Of a stretch of DNA of 64,000 nucleotides, positions 54,061-64,000 are shown piece after piece. Where the stretch lies: positions 8,269,001 through 8,333,000 of the forward strand of contig NW_018344037.1 of NCBI RefSeq assembly GCF_002099425.1, given 5' to 3'. Source of the stretch: Phascolarctos cinereus (lineage: Eukaryota; Chordata; Mammalia; Diprotodontia; Phascolarctidae). The notes beneath the pieces are model-generated. The model saw only the letters and a program-made list of their open reading frames with translations. It did no database searches and was not told where the DNA came from. Numbering within the stretch: position 1 is the first letter of the stretch; the number at the start of each line of letters is the position of its first letter. Made by a program: the position numbers and the translations under genes.

Positions 54061-54540
54061 TGTCATGAGCAGACTGCAATATATCACCAGCTGAGAATTA
54101 CACAGGAGAAACATTGAAGAGAATAGGCTAATTACATTGCAAAAGTCAAAGATGACCTATTGTCAGCACATTTGCCCTCTAGTATGCATAAAATGTCATG
54201 AGATGTAGAAAAAGGCACTGCACCTGTTGGATGGAAGCCTTGTTGGTGATTTATGGGAAGACAGAGACAATAATAATAATTGTAGTTATTAACTGCCCAT
54301 TTACTTTGCATTCTGATGTCATGCACATCATAGAGTGCCTATGGGATGGTCCAAATCTGTTCTTCAATGACCTCAAAGTTAGTTTGTGCTAGTTAGCTTC
54401 TCTATAATTTATTGTGTGAAGGACCAGGGAATGCTGATAGCTTGGGTAACTCCCAACTGAGATTGTTGGTTCTAAATGACCCATGGAGAATGGGCTAGTT
54501 GGACTGAGCAAATACAAATTCTTGTTCATTGCACTTTGCC
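54061..54540. other. unassigned intergenic sequence
   Basis: About 0.5 kb with no recognised feature. Confidence 0.4.
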
Positions 54541-54549
54541 ATGAATTAT

Positions 54550-54806
54550 TTGTTATTGTTGCTGTTCAGCCATTTCAGTCATGTCTGACTCTTCATGACC
54601 CTTTGGGGTTTTCTTGGCAAAGATATTGGGGTGTTTTACCATTTTCTTCCACAGCTCATTTTACAAATGAAGATACTGAAGCAAACAGGGTTAAGTAACC
54701 TGCCCAGGGTCACACAGCTAGTAAGTGTCTGAGGCCAAATTTGAACTCAGCACTTCATGATTTCAGGCCCAGCACTCTATCTAGTGTGCCACCTATCTGT
54801 CCTGAA
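54550..54806 (-). mobile_element. MAR1-type SINE, full, with 9-bp TSDs
   Basis: The words gttgctgttcagccatttca, gtcatgtctgactcttcatg, ttggggttttcttggcaaag, taacctgcccagggtcacac and gtgccacctatctgtcc form a complete reverse MAR1. TSDs atgaattat lie at 54541-54549 and 54807-54815. Confidence 0.9.
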
Positions 54807-54815
54807 ATGAATTAT

Positions 54816-55335
54816 AAGTGTTACTGAAGACTTGATGTCAAATTAAGAAATAGCTAATAGCAGTACATTCACAATTTCCAAGTTTGGACCAATGTGATAC
54901 AAGTTCTTCCTCACTCTCATGGAGTTTCTTATTCCATTTCATGCCAGAGAATTTCAAGGTATTATCAGTGATTCACTGTTTAATGAAATATTGCTATGCT
55001 GTAAGAAACAGAAAATTGTTTAGAGAAGCATTGAAGACACTGATTCAGAGCAAAGTAAGAAGAACAAGGAACATAAGGTGCAGAATGACTATAATAGTAT
55101 AAATTGAAGGGGGGAAAATGAAAATGAACACCTGTAATCATAATGAGCAAGATTGGCCCCAGAGGAAAGTTGAAAAATTCCATCTCCCATCCATAATTGA
55201 GGAAGTCGGGGACTGCAAATGGGGAATAATTCAAATACTCAGACTTGTTCATTATGTCTTAAAGATTTGTTTAACTGTGTTATTCCAGATTCCCTTTTAC
55301 TCTATTGATTATCTTCCATTTATTTTGTGTATGTA
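54816..55335. other. unassigned intergenic sequence
   Basis: About 0.5 kb. Part of it (acattgaagacactgattca, gagcaaagtaagaagaacaa, ataatgagcaagattggccc) may be an old L1 3' fragment, but I cannot place it. Confidence 0.4.
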
Positions 55336-55344
55336 TTTGTTGTT

Positions 55345-55490
55345 GACATGTTGTCTCCCCCATTAAACTGTTAGCTCCTCAAGAGCAAGAAGTGGTTTTT
55401 GTCTTTCTTTGTATCCCCAATGCTTAGCATAGTGCCTGGCACAGAGTGAGCATTTAAAGAATATTTATTGACTATTGAATGACTAACTTT
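55345..55490 (+). mobile_element. L2 LINE 3' end
   Basis: The words aactgttagctcctcaagag, tctttctttgtatccccaat, gcttagcatagtgcctggca and cagagtgagcatttaaagaa form a well-preserved forward L2 terminus. Confidence 0.78.
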
Positions 55491-56164
55491 TGAAATTTCT
55501 GTTCTTTTTTAACCAAGGAGTGTTTATTGGGTATAATAAGGAGGAGAAATATGTTTGGGAAATAATATGTAAAAGTAAAAGGTATCAATAAAATAAGATT
55601 TTGTTTTTCTAAAACAAAGCAGGTTAAAAATAATTTTCTCTGTACTTTATTCTGCTTTTTGGGACATGGCTTCAAAAAGTAGGATCCAATGAAGGAATCA
55701 ATGGAAAGAGTTAAATCTGTCAACAGTTTCTTCAGGGTCTCCTTTTCTATGTTAACTTTGAATTTCAAAGGGTTCTATGTTCCATTAGGTATTATTTGAA
55801 TTCCCCTTGTCTTATAATGTTTAAAATAATCTGTACTTTTTTTTAAAATTTGATAGTCATCCTTTCTCCTAATTTAACTCCCCATCCTATTTATTTGTCT
55901 ATTTGTACTCCAGGATTTTAACTAAACTTTCTTCCATTTGAAATCTTTCATATTTTGGCAACTCCCACCCTTTTATCCTGTTGTTATTCACTTTCCAACT
56001 CCTTCCCAACTACCTCCTTCGCCAGTAGGGTCAGACTACAAAGCTATCTATGTCTCTTCCCAACTTGGGGAAGTTACTTTTCACTAGTCCCTTTTCTAAC
56101 TGTCTTTTTGGGGTACAGGAATGGTACCAGGAAAGCTGATCAGGTGACAAGGTTTAATTTTAAT
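55491..56164. other. unassigned intergenic sequence
   Basis: About 0.67 kb. The 98-codon minus frame at 55472-55768 (KFKVNIEKETLKKLL...) has no family that I recognise and no supporting context. Confidence 0.4.
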
Positions 56165-56960
56165 ATTTGATCATTCAATGAACATTTGTTAACCACCTAC
56201 TATGAATATAACACTGTGCTAGGTGGTGAAGTTACAAAAACAAAAATTATTTTGTTCCCTGAAGGAGCTTACATTCACCTAAGGATATGCCTATAAATAA
56301 ATGAGCAAATACTAGGTAGATTTATAAAAGTAATGTAATTTTAGTAAGAAAAAACCTAGAAATAATGGGGGGCATCATAACCTTCTGTATGTAGAAAGTA
56401 GAAGCTAGGGGAAGCTCGTTGGTACAGTGGATAGAGCACCGGCCCTGATGAAAACTCAGGAGAACCTGAGTTTGAATCCAGCATCAGATACTTAACACTT
56501 GCTAGCTGTATGACCTTGGGAAAGTCACTTAACCCCATTGCCTAGCCAAAAAAAAACCCAACAGTAGAAGCTCAGCTGTGCTTTGAGTACATCTTGGGAT
56601 TTTATGAGGCAGAAGTGAGGAGAGAGTTCATTCCAAACAGGATAGACAACTAGATATACAAGTGCATGAAAGCAGGAGATGGAATGTCAAACAGTGGAAG
56701 CTTTAAACATACTTTGATCAGGTCAGGGAGTCAAGGAAGAAGAAAATCTAAAATAAGATTGAAAAGGTATAGTAGGTGGGACAAAGATTATAGAGGCTGT
56801 CAGGCTGAAGAATTTGGATCTTATCCTCAAGGCATTTGAGAAACACTGAAGATTTTTGAGTATGGTCGTGATGTAGGTTTGATCTCTATTTTAGGAATAT
56901 CAATTTGGCAGCTACATAAAAGTCAGATTGTAGAGAGGAGAGACTAAGGTTTGGATATAG
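56165..56960 (-). mobile_element. L2 LINE 3' region, split by a WSINE
   Basis: Left: aacacctactatgaatataa-like text, cactgtgctaggtggtgaag, ctgaaggagcttacattcac. Right: ttttatgaggcagaagtgag, gagttcattccaaacaggat, caggagatggaatgtcaaac, ttttgagtatggtcgtgatg and gaatatcaatttggcagcta. It is the clearest reverse L2 in the window. Confidence 0.72.
56407..56562 (+). mobile_element. WSINE1-like SINE with 10-bp TSDs, nested in L2
   Basis: The words ggtacagtggatagagcacc, agttcactt-like box B text, ttggggaaagtcacttaacc and an A-run followed by ccc define the SINE. TSDs agtagaagct lie at 56397-56406 and 56563-56572. Confidence 0.88.
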
Positions 56961-57129
56961 TTTTTACTTTGATTTAATAATGTTATGACTGATTATGTGT
57001 GACAAATATTAGATTCTCTAAATATGTAGAAATTGAACCATAATTAATGAAACAGACTATTCAGGCTAAAAGTAAACAGCATGAAACATTGGATCTACTA
57101 GACAAGTATCTGGATTTCTTTATTTTTCA

Positions 57130-57300
57130 ACCTAACAATGTCAAGATAACAAGTATTTATTAAGCACTTCCTACTTGCCAAACCTTGTACTAAGTGAAGA
57201 GGATACAAATACAAGCAAAAAGAAAGGGAAATCTCTACCCTCAAAGAGCTTACATTCTAAGTAAGGAAAACAACATAGAAAAGGAAGCTGAAAAGTGAGT
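57130..57300 (-). mobile_element. L2 LINE 3' fragment
   Basis: The words acaagtatttattaagcact, tcctacttgccaaaccttgt, gaggatacaaatacaagcaa and ctcaaagagcttacattcta are the reverse L2 terminus. Confidence 0.7.
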
Positions 57301-58204
57301 GATAGAGGGAAAAGGAAAGGGTGAGGATGAGGGATATGGAGTTCAAATCCAGAAGTTTAGAAGCACAAACAAGATGAGAATCAAAGTTGTCCTGCTTGGC
57401 CAATCTCTCAAATAGAGGCCTTAGGAGATAGATGCTGATGGAGAAAGGGCCAGCATGGCCAAAGGATCTTCCAACTGAACCTAATTTAACCTTGGGAACC
57501 ATTTTTGAATAGAATTTCTTCTATATGAGTGCTTTTTAATAATACTTCCAAATTTCTTGTTCTTTTTCTTTTTAGTCAACCAAGAGGAGAGGATATATAA
57601 CCAAAATGACATTTGAATGGATTAGCATTGTTTTAGAATGGACAGTGTATTATTCTGCTGTAGAGACATGGAGGCCCATATGGGCCTTTAATAGTCCTGT
57701 TAAGTCAGTGTCTCAGAATCTAAAAGCCCATGAGATTTATAAAAGTGTAAGTATTCAAGTTCATTAACTGCTTTTAAATTTTCATCTTTATCATTATATT
57801 TAACAATCATGTTATCTTATTCAGGACTAGGACTTTATGGTGGTCATCACCAGAGATGGCCTTTAGAAGTATGGACAGCATGCCAGAAGAAAAGTAATTA
57901 ATGGGGAACATTTATCACCCTTACATTTTCCACCATATTCTGACAGATTTGGGTTATTAGAAAAAGTGTAGAACACTGGATTTTTCTTTTAGCTCCTCAA
58001 AAATCCCTCAATATGTAGTGTCTTCAGTATGTGGCAAGGACAGTGCCATTTTTCACAACAGCAATTTAAAAAAAAAGTTTCATTTTATACCTTTGCTATT
58101 TAAATGCCAATTCTATTTCTAATCTGTCATATTTAAATTGTTCTTCAACTTTTAGTTTAGATTTGAAAAAACAGGTGTGTAATCATGAGGCTAAAAGGTC
58201 TAAT
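57301..58204. other. unassigned intergenic sequence
   Basis: About 0.9 kb with no recognised gene or repeat. Confidence 0.4.
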
Positions 58205-58435
58205 AGCAGTTGATGTTTACATAGTACTTTGTAGTTTAAAAGGCATTTTCCTCAGAACACTCCTGTAAGGTAGAAAATAGATTTTTTGTTATGCCCATTA
58301 TACTGAGGAGGAAACTAAAGTTCAGAGGGATTATATGATTTGTCATAATCCAAGGTCAATTGCAAGTGTTAGCACTTTCTGTAACAGGATTAACCTGAAT
58401 TCAGCTCCAATATCTTTAGCCCTGCATTAGGTTTC
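58205..58435 (-). repeat. MIR-type SINE
   Basis: The words gttgatgtttacatagtact, ttgtagtttaaaaggcattt, tactgaggaggaaactaaag and tcagctccaatatctttagc form a reverse MIR. Confidence 0.6.
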
Positions 58436-59365
58436 TTTATTGAATCATTTTTAAAATCTCTTAATTCAGTCCCCATACCTCTATGCAGAGTTATGCTTAA
58501 ACCTACAGAGATTCATTTATCCACATTTAAATGTCTCTTTCCCCTCTTTCTGTTGTTATGGAACTTAGAGAGTAGTTCAAAAGAATCAAGTAGGCCAGAA
58601 ATGTGTAAAGAAAGAGATACATTTTAACTCCCATAAAAGACAGACAAAGGCCTAAAATCAAGTACCTGGGGGCAAAATCTAGGGAGGGGAAGCAAAAATG
58701 GAAGGTTTCAGGACAAGGGATACTACTGGACATCAATCACCATGAAGAGATAACCTGAGCCTTAGGTATGGTGATCTTCAGACCACAGTAGGAAGAAGAA
58801 AATGGAGTCAGGAATGGTCTTTGGAGACAAGTCACTCACAGTTGGTATACCTAACTTATCAAAGTTCCTTCCTTTTTACCTAATCAATATGTAGGCCTTC
58901 TGGGGTCCTGTAATTTCCACAAATCTGTAGCTTGATGAGGCATACAAGGTCATAGATTTTATGTTGAGGAACTGGAATTTTGCTCCCATGTTTCTATTTC
59001 AAGTCTTATCTCTGATGCCACCAGCAGTGGCTTTCTGGGGTTTGGCTGGTGAATCTAACAGAGAAAATAAGCACAATGTGTGGATGTTCCTCGAAAAGCA
59101 GGAAAACTGTCCACATCTAGTGTAGTTTTAAGGGCCAGCAAAGAAGTCCAGAGAACGGAGAGGGGTTTTTGGATTATCCTAATTGGGCTGTGCCCTCTAG
59201 GAAAGATATAAATTAAGAGACCCTTAATGGCAAGCACAATAACTAGGTTAGCTTATCTGTAAGTATCTCTAAGCTCTGAGTCTTCTTTTGCCCTGCTTCC
59301 CCCCAGGGCCTAGCACTGAAAGGATGTCAGGAAGACCCTTCAATGATAGTAGTATCCATGAGGTA
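58436..59365. other. unassigned sequence next to a solo LTR
   Basis: About 0.9 kb. It lies on the side where the internal part of the neighbouring minus-strand LTR would be, but I see no primer-binding site or retroviral coding text, so I do not assign it. Confidence 0.4.
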
Positions 59366-59810
59366 TAGAGGTTAGGGGTCCTGGAATCCCAAAATCATGA
59401 CACTTGGGTCCCGCCTAAAAGAATTTAACCCAAGCCTTTCAGCCAAAAACAAGGTTACTGAAGATTCAACACATTAGCTGGACTCTTAAGGAATCTGAGA
59501 GTCTGTGGGCTATTGGCTAGATTGTGAAAATCTGCACAGTGGCTAGATTTTAGGAATCCGAGCATCTTAATGGAAGCAAGATGGACTTTATACATAGAAA
59601 GACTGTGAGAGGGATCAAGGAGTGGCCAGGTATTCCATAAGGTAATAGAATTCCAGGAAATGGAGGATCTAGATAGGACCTGGGAAGTGGCCTGGGGCCA
59701 TAGAGAGGCAAGACAATGGAGGGGAGATTGGGTCTAGCCTAATAAAAGGCCAGTTGATGGGATTATAGCCTCAGGCAAAAACCAAAGATTTGACCCATCA
59801 GTACTAACCA
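59366..59810 (-). mobile_element. solo LTR of the same endogenous-retrovirus family
   Basis: The words gggtcctggaatcccaaaat, gaatttaacccaagcctttc, agccaaaaacaaggtt, ggactcttaaggaatctga and atggactttatacatagaaa match the LTR parts at 46157-46547 and 48362-48545. No second LTR or internal region is visible, so recombination between two LTRs is the simple explanation. A 4-bp TSD (ggta / ggtt) is possible but unproven. It is an old fossil. Confidence 0.78.
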
Positions 59811-59984
59811 GGTTAGCTTTGTTTTAAGAAGGAACTGTTGTAAACATGTTATATCAAGGTTGCAAGAAAAACTCAGAGATTAGTTTTGATCAAATAAAGA
59901 GGATCAGAGGTGACCCTGGAAAGAGAAGACAATGAACAAAGGGAAATCCTAATCATAGAAAATAAGCATTAAAGATTATGGTAT

Positions 59985-60121
59985 GGGCAGCTAGTTGGCC
60001 CAGTGAATAAAGCACCAGCCCCAGAGTCAGGAGGATTTGAGTTCAAATCCAGCCTCAGACACTTACTGCCTATGTGACCCTGGGCAAGTCACTTAACCAC
60101 AACTGACTTAAAACAAAAAAA
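59985..60121 (+). mobile_element. WSINE1-like SINE with 13-bp TSDs
   Basis: It runs from GGGCAGCTAGTTGGCCCAG to an A-rich tail. The body contains gtgaccctgggcaagtcact. TSDs taaagattatggt (59970-59982) and taaagattatagt (60122-60134) differ by one base. Confidence 0.92.
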
Positions 60122-60587
60122 TAAAGATTATAGTGATGAACCTACAGTACATAACAAATGTCCTCTCATTTTAAATTACATATGGTTTTACATATGGATA
60201 TGGACTGTGCATGTCATAGGATGGCTAGAAATGCCTAATCTGCATGGCCTATTTAGTGAGGCCTACTCATGAAGGAGTTGTGTGCATGTGTGAGAGAGAG
60301 AGAGAGATGATAGATGGAATGGGAGTATGGATGATTGAGAGGAGTGTCATAAAGAAAGAGATAGAAGGGGGAATGAGGAGGATAAATCTTATGCATTATT
60401 TCTGAGAAGCAGAACTGACTTATAAGCAAAAATCACTGCCTGTCCTATGTCTAAACTGAGGTATGAGGGAAAATAAAATATCTCAGGTGAATCTTTAAAA
60501 GTAATAAAAGGAGGCCATAATTGGAATACAGGTTCAAGATCTAACATTTTCAAACATTTCTTAAGGACTTACTATATGCAAATCTGG

Positions 60588-60835
60588 GGACAATATGGCA
60601 CAACGTATAGAGTTCTGGACTGAAAGAGAAGACCTGGGTTCAACTATTGCCTCCAACACTTAGTAGCTGTATGAGAACAGGACAGTCATTTAACTTCAGT
60701 GAGGCACAGGAATCTCGCTAAGCCTTAAAAGTTAGTAATTTTCAATCACAGTACAATCTGTTGGTGGAGGAAGATGTCATACTGACAAAATCTCAGATTC
60801 TTGCTTAGTAAAACAATACATTGCAATTGAGGGAA
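60588..60835 (+). repeat. tRNA-headed SINE of another marsupial family
   Basis: The head (acaatatggcacaacgtata, gagttctggactgaaagaga, ctgggttcaactattgcctc) is WSINE-like. The body differs (gaggcacaggaatctcgcta, tctgttggtggaggaagatg, tcatactgacaaaatctcag), as in a longer marsupial SINE I recall. Confidence 0.55.
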
Positions 60836-62650
60836 ATATTAAGTTAAAGAAGAAGATAAATTCCCTACCTTCAGAGAATTTATTGTCTATGAAAGAAATA
60901 GATCTGAGCATTGACTTTCAGAAGAGACTTCTTCATAGGCCACAACACCTCTAAACAATCCTTACTCTCAATAAATTTTCCCTGTAATGTATCCTAAAAT
61001 ATTTTTTATAAAATGCCCTCCTTTCTTTCATCTAATTATAAGATTCAATTTTGAGGGGGAAAAAAAGATTCAGTTTTAGTTTTCCCAGTGTTTCAAGAGG
61101 ATGGAAATTTCTAAATTGGTTGATATCATATCCACTTGGTTCAAGGATATCCTTTTCAGTCATGATATGCTTTCTTGATATGGTAAGACTTGCTTCTTCC
61201 GTATTCCCGCATAATTTAGTAATAGTCACAGATAGCCAGCTTTCCAACTTCTAACTAGAGTATGTGATTATGTGAAATATAAAATCTCCAAAGAAAATGT
61301 ACTGGAGCCTCACAAGCAATGATTCTTAAACAGAGCAATTTGCTTTAGGTCCATGAAAATGGCTATATATTTTTCAGTCTTTCAAATTTAATTAACAAAT
61401 TTATTTTTAAAGCATATGTAAAGTCAACTGTATAAAATCAGTTGCATTTATAGTATTTACATATAGTTTGCTCATTTTCTCCTCCGTTAAAACAAAATAT
61501 ATTTCTCTGTCTTCATTATTCTTCTTCATACTCTTTAACTGCTAAAAAAAAATGCTCATAAGCAATTCTTATTCCCTGTCTTGAGAAAACAGTATTTAAC
61601 CCAAAGGGATAAATTGCAAATGGTGGACATCCAGGCCTTTATTTGGCCACCTGGGTGGGGAAGATTACTTCTTCATTTTTTTTTCCTCTATTCACACTTC
61701 TTCAAACTAGACTGTTTTCAAAGCAGAGTAGCATAGGCCTATCACTTTTATGTCCAAATGCATTACCATACCTGGCAATGTGAAGATAGGAAACCATTTG
61801 GGAATTGAATTAAGGAATGCAAAGCACAAGGATATGACTGTTGGGAAGACATTCTGAGCCTTATTGCTCTTCCATCCCACCTTCACAGAGTATGTCTTTT
61901 TTTTTTCAAGAATACTTGAAATTGAGCTGACTGAATCTATTTCTAACACATGTTTTTAATGAGGACAACTCATTCTCTAGACTTACTTTATTAAACTCTA
62001 AAATAAGTGCTGTGGACTGGATAATGGCCTGCTCATGGAGACATTTTTCATCTAAAGTTTCATAGATTATTAAATGAAAGCTTTCTAATTCATAAGCTAA
62101 CTTCTATACAGCTACCAATAACAAACTGTAGTAACCATAGACAGATATTTTAGAGTGAATGAATATGGAATTAAATTAGCCATTAAATGACCTGATTATG
62201 TTAGAAACTGACTTTCCCTTTAAGCATCTTCCTGAGGTCAGACAGGTTGTCTACACATAAATCAGTTAAAAGAATAATCATTTGAATTATCAAAATTGGT
62301 TGTTTGGAGTAAGATAATGGGGGCAGGAGGATAGGGAGGATGGAATTAAATTTAAAAATTAAATAATTGCTCTTTGACTGAAATAGATTCTTTATTCCCT
62401 ACCCTTCAACCCCAGCCATAGTGTATTATTCCTAAAATCCTTAAGTGTTTATTAAGGTCTATATACTGAGAACTTTATGAGAGAGGATTTTGAAATTTCA
62501 ATTATAAAATTATTTTCAGTAATTTCAATTTAATTTTCAGCTAAATTTAATTTCAATTAAATTCAATTATATTTCAATTCTATTGGTTCTTAACTGCCAA
62601 CCAAAGGGCAGTTGCATTGTGCACTTTTATTTATGTAGTACAGTTTTCTC
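60836..62650. other. unassigned AT-rich intergenic sequence
   Basis: About 1.8 kb with no recognised gene or repeat. Between 62490 and 62590 the word aatttcaatt recurs in several variants. Confidence 0.45.
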
Positions 62651-62714
62651 TTTAAAAAAATTTAATTAATTTTATTTTCAATGTTCACAGAATAATGTAG
62701 GAATAGTGAGGAAG

Positions 62715-62795
62715 GGAAAGAGAAGGGAATAAGCATTATATTGTACTATGTGCCAGGCATTGTGCTAAAGTGCTTCACAAATGCTATTGTATAGA
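62715..62795 (-). repeat. L2/MIR 3' end fragment
   Basis: The words gtactatgtgccaggcattg and tgctaaagtgcttcacaaat match the shared L2/MIR tail in reverse. Confidence 0.6.
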
Positions 62796-62799
62796 GATT

Positions 62800-63640
62800 A
62801 TTAAAAAGTCTTTCCACTTACATATGAAATCAAATCACAAAAGATTATCTCCTTGTAATACTTATCTCCTACAGTGAGCATTCCTGAAGCAGTTTGGAGC
62901 TACCCTGGTCAGTTTTCAGCTGTACAGAATCCCTTTGATATCTATTAATCTCTATCTCTAAACATGCCACCCCTCTTTTTTTTTTTCTTGGTCAACAAGG
63001 ATTTGTAAAGTATTACTGTCTCTATGCATATTTCTCATAGTGGACTATAAATCTATTTAAAATGGTAAATATTATCAAAATAAATGAATGGAAGACTTCA
63101 GAAGATTTCAATTGCTAGAGAAAAGGGAGATTTAGCTACTTGGGTGTTTTCTGTCTTCAAAGGTTTCTCACTCTCAGTTCTTATAGATTTTTGGCATTTG
63201 GCTGTTTTGCCCTGCAAGATCCCATGGTAGAGGTTTTATGAAGGAAAAGAGAGAGGATGAAGAACTGTTAAGACATAAAGAGAGGGATTAAAATTCATCC
63301 CATACTGTTCATGGCCAGCTATATATAACTTACAATAAAACTTTGAAAAAGTATCAAAGTTGTTCCCTAAAAGAGAAGATTATTTTCTATCATGCTCTAT
63401 TCTTCTAAGATGTAACTTTCATCAGCTTTCAGTCCTGATAGCTTTGTCTACTGTGTTTTTCCCCTGTAAATTGCTGCATTCTAGTCATTAGCCATGGAAA
63501 AAGAGTACCACACACAAAAGGATAAGTCATATTGCTTATATTAATGGAATAGCAGAAAAAGCTGAGTTTGTAGGGGAGATTTCCCTTTGTAATAGAAAGC
63601 CATTGTAATAGAAAGGCTAATTCAAATTAATTCAGTCATT
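62800..63640. other. unassigned intergenic sequence
   Basis: About 0.8 kb with no recognised feature. A short L2-like piece (ccttaagtgcctactatgca) follows at about 63658. Confidence 0.4.
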
Positions 63641-63837
63641 TAATTCCCCTCAGAATACCCTTAAGTGCCTACTATGCACAATGCATGGTAATTATTTAGA
63701 AATCAGGCTTACAAAAATCCTGAAGCTGCAGTTAGATGCACTAAACATTTGAGGAAAGCAGCATATCTGCCTGCTTAATGTCCTGAAGTAAATAGAGCTC
63801 AGTGAATGATGGACCTGAACTATGTCAGTTGACTTAG

Positions 63838-63968
63838 CTCTGTGGTGTAATGGAAAGGACACTGCATTTGGACTTAAAAGATAGAGATTCAAATCAATGG
63901 CTCTGCAATTACTCAGAGTTGGGAAACTCAGAATGTTTTGATCTGTAAAATTAGGTTGGACTAACTTC
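63838..63968 (+). repeat. MIR-like SINE
   Basis: The words ctctgtggtgtaatggaaag, gacactgcatttggacttaa, gattcaaatcaatggctctg and tctgtaaaattaggttgga are the MIR head and core. Confidence 0.6.
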
Positions 63969-64000
63969 ACCCACGCAACAAGTACTTATTAATCATCTAC

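Noticed and set aside
55472-55768. 98-codon minus frame (KFKVNIEKETLKKLLTDLTL...)
   Set aside because: It looks protein-like at first but has no recognised family, is followed by low-complexity hydrophobic text and has no exon signals that I can support.
58436-59365. Internal region of a provirus next to the 59.4 kb LTR
   Set aside because: No primer-binding site or retroviral coding text follows the LTR end, so the LTR is treated as solo.
1-64000. CRISPR array, bacterial operon or phage-like system
   Set aside because: No regularly spaced direct repeats, no dense coding and no prokaryotic gene families. The sequence is vertebrate intergenic DNA.

Overview
The window looks like a gene-poor stretch of a marsupial genome, most likely an Australidelphian one (dasyurid, koala, kangaroo or a relative). 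The evidence is the repeat content. There are tRNA-headed short SINEs that begin GGGCAGCTAGGTGGCACAG and end in a plain A-tail (the form I know as WSINE1), SINEs whose tail ends in ACAACAACAA and which contain GGCAAACCA and GTCATGTCTGACTC (MAR1 type), marsupial-style L1 and half-L1 (HAL1), RTE/BovB-clade LINEs, CR1/L3-type LINEs, L2 and MIR. Family names come from memory of consensus sequences; no search was run. I found no host protein-coding exon, functional tRNA, rRNA, CRISPR array or operon. The long open frames are microsatellite translations or LINE fragments.

Layout: 1-10 kb holds L2, MIR, MAR1 and WSINE pieces, an L1 5' end (about 4.2-5.3 kb) and a 136-nt all-purine tract at 6.25 kb. 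10.35-12.58 kb is an L1 with target-site duplications (TSDs) that has lost its reverse-transcriptase core. 13.2-14.9 kb is a BovB-clade RTE on the minus strand, followed by a CR1 fragment. 18.3-19.0 kb contains a MIR split by a long terminal repeat (LTR) that is joined to an almost complete tRNA-Glu copy carrying CCA. 21.3-24.0 kb is a second, older RTE-like LINE. 24.5-26.1 kb is a CR1 element that received a full-length 7SL RNA pseudogene and a MAR1 SINE. 29.97-30.18 kb and 40.26-40.49 kb are small inverted-repeat DNA transposons. 36.8-38.1 kb is an L2 split by an L1 tail. 41.0-44.8 kb is an L2 split by a nearly complete HAL1. 46.15-48.55 kb is an endogenous-retrovirus RNA copied into DNA by LINE machinery (R-U5-internal-U3-R-polyA with 15-bp TSDs). 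49.89-50.35 kb is a TSD-flanked insert whose 3' tail matches the RTE-like LINE at 21.3 kb. 50.75-51.67 kb contains a near-perfect 110-bp inverted duplication. 54-60 kb holds more L2, MAR1 and WSINE copies and a solo LTR of the same retroviral family.

The elements interact in ways that can be read directly. HAL1 shares the L1 3' tail, a short insert shares the RTE-like LINE tail, and L1-style retroposition explains the TSDs and A-tails of the WSINE, MAR1 and processed retroviral inserts. The three LTR copies share U5/R sequence. The primer-binding region of two of them points to tRNA-Glu, which agrees with the tRNA-Glu copy fused to the third. Unassigned intervals are listed as such; some, notably 51.8-53.7 kb, may hold conserved regulatory DNA, which cannot be judged from one sequence.
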